DNA of 5,242 nt. Source: Thermoleophilaceae bacterium. Lineage in GTDB: Bacteria > Actinomycetota > Thermoleophilia > Solirubrobacterales > Thermoleophilaceae. Location: positions 1 through 5,242 of the forward strand of contig JACCZP010000322.1 in assembly GCA_013695885.1 (NCBI GenBank), written 5' to 3'. The number at the start of each line of letters is the position of its first letter. Position 1 is the stretch's first letter. A program made the position numbers and the translations under genes. A model generated the notes under the pieces. The model did no database searches, had not been told where the DNA came from, and saw nothing but the letters and a program-made list of their open reading frames with translations. Shown in pieces: positions 1 to 4,579 of this stretch.

Positions 1-2
1 GG

Positions 3-938
3 CGCCGCGACGGCGACCTGGCGCTCGACGACGCATACGAGGCCGGGCGTGAGGCCGGCGCCTTCGTGTGGATCGGGCTCCACGAGCCCTCGACGGACGA
101 GTTCGACTCCGTGGCCCGCGAGTTCAACCTCCACGAACTGGCGGTGGAGGACGCGATCAAGGCGCAGCAGCGGCCGAAGCTCGAGACCTACGGCGATTCG
201 CTGTTCATGGTGCTCAAGCCCGTCCGCTACAGGGACGAGGAGGAGGTGGTCGAGCTCGGACAGATCATGCTGTTCGTGGGCGAGGGCTTCATCGTCACCG
301 TGCGGCACGGGGAGATCGGGCCCCTCGACGGCGTCCGCCGCGAGCTCGAGTCGCGCCCCGAGCTGGTCCGCTGCGGGCCCGCCTTCGTCCTGTACTCCGT
401 CCTCGACCGGGTCGTCGACGGCTACCTGCCGGTGGTCGACGGGATCGACCGCGACGTCCAGCAGGTCGAGGCCGCGGTGTTCTCCTCGACGCCGGGCCAG
501 GCCACCGAGCGGATCTACAAGCTGAAGGGCGAGGTTCTCGACTTCCATCGCGCCCTCGCCCCGCTCGTCGACCCCCTGCTGTCGCTGGCGGGAGCCCGTC
601 ACCCGCAGATCCCCGACGAGCTGGGCTCCTACTTCCGCGACGTGTACGACCACCTGCTACGGGCAAACGAGGAGGTGGACGGGTACCGCGAGGAGCTGAC
701 CAGCGTGCTCCAGGCCAATCTCGCCCAGGTCAGCGTGCGCCAGAACGAGGACACGCGCCGCATCTCGGCGTGGGTGGCCATCGTCGCCGTGCCCACCGCC
801 ATCGCCGGGATCTACGGGATGAACTTCGAGACCATGCCCGAGCTCCGGTGGACCTACGGATACCCGATGGTGCTAGGGATCATCCTGGCGGTCTGCATCT
901 CGCTGTTCGTGCGGTTCAAGCGCTCCGGCTGGCTGTAG
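3..938 (+). CDS. corA: CorA-family magnesium/divalent cation transporter, 5'-truncated by the window edge
   Basis: This is a membrane channel/transporter that passes Mg2+ (or Co2+/Ni2+) into the cell as a pentamer. The frame is open from base 3, so the true start lies upstream; 311 residues are visible. Most of the protein is the cytoplasmic N-terminal domain, rich in acidic residues and ending in the long stalk helix. The C-terminus carries the family hallmark: a first membrane segment (ISAWVAIVAVPTAIAGIYGMN) ending in the GMN signature (visible residues 272-274, bases 816-824). A short external loop with MPEL follows, then a second membrane segment (YPMVLGIILAVCISLFVRF) and a basic tail KRSGWL. 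GMN followed by an MPEL-type loop is standard for CorA rather than for the zinc exporter ZntB, though substrate cannot be proven from sequence. A GTG at 66 is inside the conserved domain (VWIGLHEPS) and is not the start. The downstream HIT gene has its own promoter candidate, so corA is probably a separate unit. Confidence 0.95.
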   Translation, partial: RRDGDLALDDAYEAGREAGAFVWIGLHEPSTDEFDSVAREFNLHELAVEDAIKAQQRPKLETYGDSLFMVLKPVRYRDEEEVVELGQIMLFVGEGFIVTVRHGEIGPLDGVRRELESRPELVRCGPAFVLYSVLDRVVDGYLPVVDGIDRDVQQVEAAVFSSTPGQATERIYKLKGEVLDFHRALAPLVDPLLSLAGARHPQIPDELGSYFRDVYDHLLRANEEVDGYREELTSVLQANLAQVSVRQNEDTRRISAWVAIVAVPTAIAGIYGMNFETMPELRWTYGYPMVLGIILAVCISLFVRFKRSGWL

Positions 939-949
939 CCCGGGCCAGG

Positions 950-963
950 CTCGGCGCCCCGAG
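950..963 (+). terminator. weak hairpin after corA
   Basis: CTCGG (950-954) and CCGAG (959-963) form a 5-bp stem with a CGCC loop, 11 bases after the corA stop. No U-tract follows. It lies directly before the putative -10 of the HIT gene. It could end corA transcription, but in such GC-rich DNA a 5-bp stem is weak evidence. Confidence 0.25.
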
Positions 964-966
964 GGG

Positions 967-972
967 TAAGCT
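967..972 (+). promoter_or_regulatory. -10 element (TAAGCT) for leaderless HIT mRNA
   Basis: TAAGCT fits the TANNNT consensus and ends 7 bases before the GTG at 980, so transcription would begin at or next to the start codon. No convincing -35 is seen. The same spacing recurs before three other genes in the window. An alternative reading is that the overlapping AGGGG (962-966) acts as a distant Shine-Dalgarno sequence. Confidence 0.5.
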
Positions 973-979
973 GGCGCTC

Positions 980-1387
980 GTGGCCGACGACTGCATCTTC
1001 TGCTCGATCCTCGCCGGCGACATGCCGGGCGAGGTCGTGATGGAGGACGAGCACACGGTCGCGTTGATGGACATCGCTCCGTGGACGCGCGGGCACGCGG
1101 TGGTCATCCCCCGCCGCCACGTGACCAACCTCTACGAGATCGACGACGAGGAGCTCGCCAGGGTCCACGCCACCGCCCGCCGTCTCGCGATCCGCGTGCG
1201 TGATGCCCTCGGCGCCGACGGCGTCAACACACTGAACTCCACCAACCCGGCGGCCTGGCAGACGATCTTCCACTTCCACGTTCACGTGATCCCGCGCTAC
1301 GAGGGAGACCCGCTCGAGCTGCCCACGCGGCCCCAGAAGGTCTCGCCCGAGGACCTGGCGGAGGTGGCGTCGGAGATCCGGGAGTGA
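980..1387 (+). CDS. HIT-family (histidine triad) nucleotide hydrolase/transferase
   Basis: HIT proteins bind nucleotides and cleave phosphoramidate or phosphoanhydride bonds through a histidine nucleophile. This one is 135 residues, normal for the Hint-like branch. The triad HFHVHVI is at residues 98-104, with H100 the expected nucleophile, followed by the usual PR. The N-terminal C5-x2-C8, together with H47 and H98, matches the zinc site found in many bacterial HIT proteins. The segment NSTNPAAWQTIFHFH is the nucleotide-binding loop region; the more common form has a glycine/alanine-rich GxxAGQ-type stretch before the triad. GTG at 980 is chosen because CIFC sits at the N-terminus as in relatives and because a TAAGCT hexamer ends 7 bases upstream. 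The frame stays open far upstream, but that part is a shadow of corA. The stop overlaps the start of the enoyl-CoA hydratase gene by four bases, so the two are probably co-transcribed and translationally coupled. The physiological substrate cannot be inferred. Confidence 0.93.
   Translation: MADDCIFCSILAGDMPGEVVMEDEHTVALMDIAPWTRGHAVVIPRRHVTNLYEIDDEELARVHATARRLAIRVRDALGADGVNTLNSTNPAAWQTIFHFHVHVIPRYEGDPLELPTRPQKVSPEDLAEVASEIRE
1372..1376 (+). promoter_or_regulatory. ribosome-binding site of the enoyl-CoA hydratase gene
   Basis: GGAGA inside the 3' end of the HIT gene lies 7 bases before GTG 1384. It supports that start and the overlapping GTGA junction over later in-frame starts. Confidence 0.6.
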
Positions 1388-2166
1388 GCGAGTACGAGCG
1401 GGCGCGCTACGAGCGCCGGGGCGACGTCGGCGTGGTCACGATCGAGGACCCGCCGCTCAACCTCTTCGGCGACGAGCTGATCCACGACCTCGGTGCGGCC
1501 CTCGCCGAGGCCGCCGACGACTCGATCCGGGCCATGCTGGTCCGCGCGGAGGGCAGGTACTTCACGGGCGGCGCCGACGTTCACATCTTCGAGGACAAGA
1601 GCCGCGAGGAGGCCGCGGAGCTCTTCGACGGCCTGCTCGAGATCACCCACCGGGTCGAGGAGATGCCGTTCCCCACCCTCGCATCCGTGCACGGGCTGTG
1701 CCTGACCGCCGGGTTCGAGCTGGCGCTGGCCTGCGACCTGATCATGGCCGCGCGCTCCTCGAGGTTCGGGCTGATCGAGATCGTGGTGGGGCTGACCCCG
1801 GCGATGGGGGGCACCCAGCGCGTGGCCGAACGCGCGGGACCGGCCCGGGCACGGGAGCTGGTGATGACCGGGGAGCTCTATGGCGCCGAGGCCCTCGAGC
1901 GCTGGAACGTCGTGAACTACGTGGTCGAGGACGAGGAGCTGACCGAGCGCTCGAGCGCCTTCGCCGACCGCCTGGCCGCCGGCCCGACGCGCGCCAACGA
2001 GGCCACGAAGCGCATGGTGCGCGCCTTCCTCGAGCACGGTGTGCGCGGCGCCGACGCCCGTGTCGGCGAGATCGCCGCCCCGCTGTTCGGCACCGAGGAC
2101 CTACCGCGTGCGGTCAAGACGTTCCTCGCGGAGGGGCCGGGCAAGGCCACCTTCGAGGGCCGGTAG
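1384..2166 (+). CDS. enoyl-CoA hydratase/isomerase (crotonase superfamily)
   Basis: Crotonase-fold enzymes act on acyl-CoA thioesters; hydratases add water across the 2,3-double bond in fatty-acid or amino-acid degradation. The protein has 260 residues, the usual length. Visible signatures are the first oxyanion-hole region FTGGAD (60-65) and the core SVHGLCLTAGFELALACD (101-118), followed by FGLIE (128-132) and GLTPAMGGTQR (136-146). Aligning by eye with mammalian crotonase, both catalytic glutamates are kept: E112 in GFEL and E132 in GLIE, exactly 20 residues apart. The usual GGG before the first glutamate is TAG (108-110), a mild variation at the oxyanion loop. With both acids present a hydratase is plausible, but superfamily members also include isomerases and other acyl-CoA enzymes, so the substrate is open. 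The GTG start overlaps the HIT stop (GTGA) and has a good upstream GGAGA. Pairing with a HIT hydrolase suggests co-expression but no obvious shared pathway. Confidence 0.92.
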   Translation: MSEYERARYERRGDVGVVTIEDPPLNLFGDELIHDLGAALAEAADDSIRAMLVRAEGRYFTGGADVHIFEDKSREEAAELFDGLLEITHRVEEMPFPTLASVHGLCLTAGFELALACDLIMAARSSRFGLIEIVVGLTPAMGGTQRVAERAGPARARELVMTGELYGAEALERWNVVNYVVEDEELTERSSAFADRLAAGPTRANEATKRMVRAFLEHGVRGADARVGEIAAPLFGTEDLPRAVKTFLAEGPGKATFEGR

Positions 2167-2280
2167 CGCAGCACGGACCCATGTCGGCCTCACGGGGTCG
2201 TCGACGGCGGGGCTGCTACGTTTCGGGGCAGATTGCCGGAGCGATCCGGTGGAAACAGGTGCCGTAAGTTCGGGATGCCA

Positions 2281-2322
2281 GTGTGCACCGGGCAGGCGCG
2301 AATACATAGGAAGGTGCCACAC
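2281..2322 (+). promoter_or_regulatory. bulged hairpin across the csp ribosome-binding site
   Basis: GTGTGCACC (2281-2289) is complementary to GGTG-C-CACAC (2313-2322): nine base pairs interrupted by one bulged C at 2317. The 23-base loop holds AGGA, and the stem takes up the GG of the AGGAAGG Shine-Dalgarno sequence (2308-2314) plus the bases up to two positions before the ATG. GGTGC also occurs upstream at 2258-2262 and can compete for GCACC (2285-2289). Pairing is read directly from the sequence; a regulatory role is inferred. Confidence 0.45.
2308..2314 (+). promoter_or_regulatory. Shine-Dalgarno sequence of csp
   Basis: AGGAAGG lies 10 bases before the ATG at 2325 and fixes that start. 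Part of it falls in the loop and part in the stem of the hairpin 2281-2322. Confidence 0.7.
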
Positions 2323-2324
2323 GC

Positions 2325-2528
2325 ATGGCTTCAGGAACGGTTAAGTGGTTCAACGACGAGAAGGGCTACGGGTTCATCACTCCCGACGAGGGTGATCGCG
2401 ACCTCTTCGTCCACCACACCGGCATCAACGGCAGTGGATTCAAGACGCTCCAGGAGAACGCCAAGGTCTCCTACGACGAGGAGAGCGGGGACAAGGGCCC
2501 GAAGGCCGTGAACGTCTCCAAGCTCTAG
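2325..2528 (+). CDS. cspA: cold-shock domain protein (CspA family)
   Basis: Csp proteins are single OB-fold RNA chaperones that bind single-stranded RNA/DNA and melt secondary structure, helping translation in the cold or during rapid growth. The protein is 67 residues, the canonical size. The opening [13 protein letters not shown]1 motif KGYGFI (13-18) and RNP2 motif LFVHH (27-31) are all present, with the nucleic-acid-stacking aromatics W8, Y15, F17, F28 and H30. The C-terminal part ([10 protein letters not shown]) is typical of actinobacterial members. The ATG has a good AGGAAGG upstream. The symbol marks the family; which paralogue this is cannot be told, since such genomes often have several. 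The gene has a 158-base structured leader and is followed after 41 bases by infA on the same strand, so the two probably share a transcript. Confidence 0.96.
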   Translation: MASGTVKWFNDEKGYGFITPDEGDRDLFVHHTGINGSGFKTLQENAKVSYDEESGDKGPKAVNVSKL

Positions 2529-2566
2529 GCGCCGAGCGCGTAGAGCTGTTCGCGCCTGACCAGGCG
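2527..2566 (+). promoter_or_regulatory. two mutually exclusive hairpins in the csp-infA junction
   Basis: Three segments compete. A = AGGCGC (2527-2532, containing the last two bases of the csp stop codon), B = GCGCCT (2552-2557), C = AGGCG (2562-2566, just ahead of the infA TTG). A:B gives 6 perfect pairs plus a possible G-U. B:C gives 5 pairs (2553-2557 with 2562-2566) closing a GACC tetraloop. C is the only purine-rich, Shine-Dalgarno-like stretch before infA. The geometry resembles an attenuator in which csp translation decides the fold; function is inferred. Confidence 0.4.
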
Positions 2567-2569
2567 ACG

Positions 2570-2788
2570 TTGTCCAAGGAAGAGAAGATCGAGATGGAGG
2601 GCGAGGTGCTCGAGGCCCTTCCGAACACGATGTTCCGTGTTCAGCTCGACAACGGACACGAGGTGCTCGGGCACATCTCGGGCAAGATGCGGCGCCACTA
2701 CATCCGCATCCTGCCCGGGGACCGCATCAAGGTCGAGCTCTCGCCGTACGACCTCGATCGCGGCCGCATCACCTACCGCTACAAGTAG
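2570..2788 (+). CDS. infA: translation initiation factor IF-1
   Basis: IF-1 is a small OB-fold (S1-like) protein that binds the A site of the 30S subunit and assists IF-2 and IF-3 in initiation. The 72-residue product is full length and highly conserved: [19 protein letters not shown], then [20 protein letters not shown], ending in [15 protein letters not shown] and GRITYRYK. The start is TTG at 2570, chosen because SKEE-type N-termini are standard for the family and no other in-frame start nearby fits. The upstream ribosome-binding site is poor (AGGCG only 3 bases away) and lies in a potential hairpin, so initiation may depend on coupling to csp, 41 bases upstream. In most actinobacteria infA precedes rpmJ-rpsM-rpsK-rpsD-rpoA. 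Here the next gene encodes an unrelated secreted protein, so this is either a relocated infA or a second copy. Confidence 0.96.
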   Translation: MSKEEKIEMEGEVLEALPNTMFRVQLDNGHEVLGHISGKMRRHYIRILPGDRIKVELSPYDLDRGRITYRYK

Positions 2789-2816
2789 GGCGCGGGTGCC
2801 GGAGGGCTCATCGCCG

Positions 2817-2838
2817 CACCTCCGAGCGCTCGGAGGTG
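2817..2838 (+). terminator. 22-base perfect palindrome: infA terminator and/or Shine-Dalgarno-occluding hairpin
   Basis: CACCTCCGAGC (2817-2827) is followed at once by its exact complement GCTCGGAGGTG (2828-2838). As RNA this gives a 9-bp GC-rich stem with a GCGC loop, 28 bases after the infA stop and followed by only two Us, so an actinobacterial-type terminator without a U-tract is possible. The 3' arm contains GGAGGTG (2832-2838), the best Shine-Dalgarno sequence in the window, 12 bases (from GGAGG) before the GTG of the next gene. The 5' arm CACCTCC mimics the anti-Shine-Dalgarno of 16S rRNA. A palindromic protein-binding operator is a third option. Confidence 0.6.
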
Positions 2839-2848
2839 TTCAATCCCC

Positions 2849-3574
2849 GTGATGCGGCGTCTTCTCCTGCTCTCCGTCCTCGCCGGCCTGCTCGCGGTGC
2901 CGGCGTCGGCGCATGCCGTGGAGCTCGGTGAGGTGGACCGCGCGGCGAAGGCGAGCTGTCCGGAGCGCTGCCAGGCACTCGGGCGGGTCAGCGGCTACCA
3001 GCTGAGGCTGGAGGGTCGCCGGAGCCCGTTCAAGGTCGATCGGGCGGGCCGGGTCACCGCGTTCGCCGTCACGCTCGGCACGCCGAGCGCTTCTGCGCAG
3101 CGGTTCTTCACCTCCACGTTCGGAGGCCCTCCGCAGGCCCGCCTGTCCATCCTGCGGCGGGGCACCAAGCGCAAGCACCGACTGGTCGCCCAGAGTCCCG
3201 CGTTCGACCTCACGCCCCACCTCGGCACCACGCACCGCTTCCGCCTTCGCGAGCCGCTGGCCGTGAAGAAGGGCTACATGGTGGCCCTCACCGTGCCCAC
3301 CTGGGCGCCGGCGTTCGCGGTCGACCTCTCCAGCCAGGAGGGGTGGCGCTCCTCACGGGACGCGCGCCGCTGCGCCGACGTGAGGCAGCGGGCAGCCCAG
3401 CAGCGCGTGGGCGGGCTTCGCACCTACGGATGCTTCTACCGCACCGCTCGCATCCTCTACACGGCCACGTTCGAGCCGTCCGAGGAGGGTGACGACGAGG
3501 ACGAGGAGGACGGCGACCGGGACCGCGAGGATCCCGCAGAGAACCCCGACGGGGGCGACCGCGACGCGCGGTGA
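2849..3574 (+). CDS. secreted protein of unknown function with paired cysteines and an acidic tail
   Basis: I do not recognise a characterised family. The 241-residue product starts with a clear Sec signal peptide: MMRRLLLLSVLAGLLAVPAS with basic n-region, leucine-rich core and likely cleavage after AHA (residue 23). The mature part has four cysteines (37, 41, 175, 195), enough for two disulfides in an exported domain, and alternating hydrophobic/polar stretches such as RVTAFAVTLG, ARLSILRRG and KKGYMVALTVPTWAPAFAVD that suggest a beta-sandwich. From residue 209 the tail (SEEGDDEDEEDGDRDRED) is strongly acidic and probably disordered. GTG 2849 is preferred over ATG 2852 because GGAGG is already 12 bases away; the choice changes one residue. 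The gene follows infA by 60 bases across the palindrome 2817-2838. It might be a cell-surface or envelope protein, with the tail binding cations, but no function can be assigned. Confidence 0.85.
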   Translation: MMRRLLLLSVLAGLLAVPASAHAVELGEVDRAAKASCPERCQALGRVSGYQLRLEGRRSPFKVDRAGRVTAFAVTLGTPSASAQRFFTSTFGGPPQARLSILRRGTKRKHRLVAQSPAFDLTPHLGTTHRFRLREPLAVKKGYMVALTVPTWAPAFAVDLSSQEGWRSSRDARRCADVRQRAAQQRVGGLRTYGCFYRTARILYTATFEPSEEGDDEDEEDGDRDREDPAENPDGGDRDAR

Positions 3575-3591
3575 TCCGGCGGGCGCCGTCG

Positions 3592-3605
3592 CGGCCCGGG
3601 GGCCG
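3592..3605 (+). terminator. weak hairpin after the secreted-protein gene
   Basis: CGGCC (3592-3596) and GGCCG (3601-3605) can pair, 17 bases after the stop at 3574. No U-tract follows. This is the only stem I see in the 100 bases between the two genes. GC richness makes chance pairing likely. Confidence 0.2.
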
Positions 3606-3660
3606 GAGCGAGCTTGGGCCGACTTCGCGCCCGCTCCCGGCAGGGATCGTCGCGCGGCGT

Positions 3661-3666
3661 TACCAT
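3661..3666 (+). promoter_or_regulatory. -10 element (TACCAT) for leaderless mRNA of the small membrane protein
   Basis: TACCAT ends exactly 8 bases before the ATG at 3675. No purine-rich ribosome-binding site precedes that ATG, so a transcript starting at or near the A of ATG is the simplest reading. No obvious -35 is present. Confidence 0.5.
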
Positions 3667-3674
3667 CGCGGGCC

Positions 3675-4016
3675 ATGTCCGCCTCGGGGTGGCTCTTCCA
3701 GGTCGGCATCCGCGTGGTGGATGTCGGACTGCTGGTGGTCTTCCTCGTGTGGATGTTCCGGCGCATGCAGGATGGCGACGAGGGGCCCGAGGACGACGGG
3801 CCCGGGGGAGGTGGCGACGGCCCGGACCCCGGGCCCGCACCGCCCGGCGACGGAGGCTCCACCCGGCCCTTCGCGCGCGCCCGGGCGGCGCGCCACCGCC
3901 TTCGCGACCATTCCGGCCCCTCGCGGTCGCGGCGGCGAGGGCACCGCGCCCCACCCTCACCCCTGCCGGCTCGAGTGCGCCGGCCGCGCACTCCCGCGCC
4001 GGCGCGCCGGACCTAG
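3675..4016 (+). CDS. small single-pass membrane protein of unknown function
   Basis: The frame is open further upstream, but that part is a shadow of the secreted-protein gene. ATG 3675 is chosen because a coherent membrane protein starts there and a TACCAT -10 sits 8 bases before it. The 113-residue product has a short N-terminus (MSASGWLFQVGIR), one hydrophobic segment about residues 11-29 (DVGLLVVFLVWMF) and a positively charged stop (RR). A Gly/Pro/Asp-rich linker (32-62) and a very basic Arg/Pro-rich tail (64-113) follow. The tail should be cytoplasmic by the positive-inside rule. The linker and tail look disordered; the tail could bind nucleic acid or other polyanions, which is only a guess. 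GC at third positions is high in this frame. The last part of the gene contains strong inverted repeats that may also act as a terminator. I recognise no named family. Confidence 0.7.
   Translation: MSASGWLFQVGIRVVDVGLLVVFLVWMFRRMQDGDEGPEDDGPGGGGDGPDPGPAPPGDGGSTRPFARARAARHRLRDHSGPSRSRRRGHRAPPSPLPARVRRPRTPAPARRT
3973..4010. terminator. tandem strong hairpins at a convergent gene junction
   Basis: GAGTGCGC (3973-3980) and GCGCACTC (3986-3993) form a perfect 8-bp stem with a CGGCC loop. Directly after it come two overlapping perfect 12-base palindromes, CGCGCCGGCGCG (3995-4006) and CCGGCGCGCCGG (3999-4010). They lie just before the stop of the membrane-protein gene (+) and 22 bases past the stop of the zinc-ribbon gene (-), a good place for a bidirectional terminator. 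There are no U-tracts. Confidence 0.45.
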
Positions 4017-4031
4017 CCTCCGTCTAGCCGC

Positions 4032-4481
4032 TCAGCTCGCGTCGGAGCGCGCGGGCGGGTCCTGGCCCGGCTCGTCGTCGGAGGCGGGATCGTGGCCTGC
4101 GCGCTCCTGTCCGCCGGGGTCCTCGCCGCCTGGCTCTTCGCCGCGGACAACGTTCTGGCGCGCGGAGTGGTCCGTTCCCCGGGCGGGCTCGTCCGTCTCC
4201 TCCCGACGCTCGGTGCGCGCGAGCGCCGGCAGCCGGCGAGCGCAGTAGGGGCAGTCGTTCAGGTCCTTCGGGACCAGCTGCTCCAGCGAGCACCCGCACA
4301 TTCGGAGGTTCTCGACCGCCCACGGAAGGTTGCTGGGGGAGGGGGCAAGCGGGAGCAGCTTCCCCACGAGGTGGAACTCCTCGCCGCTGTCGCGGTCGAC
4401 GTACACGCGTCCGGGCTCGATCTCGCGCACCACCTCCCGGTCTGAGCGCGCCCGCAGGCGGTATCTCTGCCGTATCGCCAC
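4032..4481 (-). CDS. putative zinc-ribbon protein with a disordered acidic tail
   Basis: The 149-residue product has a compact N-terminal part (about 1-88) with strand-like hydrophobic pattern (REVVREIEPGRVYVDRDSG, EEFHLVGKLLPL). Four cysteines follow in a C62-x-C64-x12-C77-x2-C80 arrangement (MCGCSLEQLV ... NDCPYC), a plausible structural zinc knuckle/ribbon. Residues about 90-149 are rich in D, E, G, P and R, probably disordered. A TTG at 4505 is in frame, but GTG 4481 is preferred: the bases encoding the extra residues contain a TAGATT -10 exactly 8 bases before the GTG. The gene converges with the membrane-protein gene (15-base gap) and diverges from the glycosyltransferase. I do not recognise a characterised family; zinc ribbons of this size may bind nucleic acid or protein, but no role can be stated. 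Confidence 0.75.
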   Translation of the reverse strand: MAIRQRYRLRARSDREVVREIEPGRVYVDRDSGEEFHLVGKLLPLAPSPSNLPWAVENLRMCGCSLEQLVPKDLNDCPYCARRLPALARTERREETDEPARGTDHSARQNVVRGEEPGGEDPGGQERAGHDPASDDEPGQDPPARSDAS

Positions 4482-4489
4482 GGGCGGGG

Positions 4490-4495
4490 AATCTA
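4490..4495 (-). promoter_or_regulatory. -10 element (TAGATT, minus strand) for leaderless zinc-ribbon mRNA
   Basis: Read on the minus strand, TAGATT is followed by 8 bases and then GTG (4481-4479). It matches TANNNT. It decides the start against the TTG at 4505, which would place the promoter inside the gene. Confidence 0.5.
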
Positions 4496-4579
4496 CCAGC
4501 GGCAATCCCTGCCTTTCGCGCGCACCCGGGGACGATCGCGGTGGTGCCCGGTGTGGGCCCCCCCGTCCGCCTTGCCGGT

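Larger units (their letters stand above)
2167..2324 (+). promoter_or_regulatory. 158-base leader/promoter region of the cold-shock gene
   Basis: No protein-coding gene is seen here. The region is less GC-rich than its surroundings. TANNNT-type hexamers occur at 2217-2222 (TACGTT) and 2265-2270 (TAAGTT), either of which could be a -10 giving a long 5' untranslated region; neither has a clear -35. Right after the upstream stop, GCAGC (2168-2172) pairs with GCTGC (2212-2216), and GACCC (2176-2180) with GGGTC (2195-2199), a loose structure that might end the HIT-hydratase transcript. A stronger stem close to the cold-shock start is listed separately. Long structured leaders are characteristic of cold-shock mRNAs. 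Confidence 0.45.

Noticed and set aside
68..979. Apparent in-frame N-terminal extension of the HIT gene through corA
   Set aside because: It is an arginine/proline-rich shadow of corA in another frame, as expected in high-GC DNA. CIFC near GTG 980 matches the normal N-terminus of HIT proteins.
1297..2037. 246-codon minus-strand open frame antisense to the enoyl-CoA hydratase gene
   Set aside because: The hydratase frame has convincing catalytic motifs; the antisense frame is low-complexity and shows no recognisable domain. Long antisense frames are common in this base composition.
2258..2318. GGTGCC repeated at 2258-2263 and 2313-2318 as a possible regulator-binding direct repeat
   Set aside because: Six bases is too short in this composition to claim an operator; noted only as competing RNA complements.
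3353..3991. 212-codon minus-strand open frame opposite the secreted and membrane protein genes
   Set aside because: Composition is Arg/Gly/Pro/Ala-rich with no domain, and it overlaps two better supported genes and a likely terminator.
4482..4505. TTG 4505 as start of the zinc-ribbon gene
   Set aside because: The eight extra codons contain the TAGATT promoter hexamer, which is correctly spaced for a start at GTG 4481. Not excluded if the true promoter lies further upstream.
4572..4577. TTGCCG as a -35 element for the glycosyltransferase; the same hexamer also occurs near the zinc-ribbon start (minus, 4505-4500)
   Set aside because: Spacing to the -10 hexamers is only 2-4 bases, far below the 16-19 needed. 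Probably coincidence.
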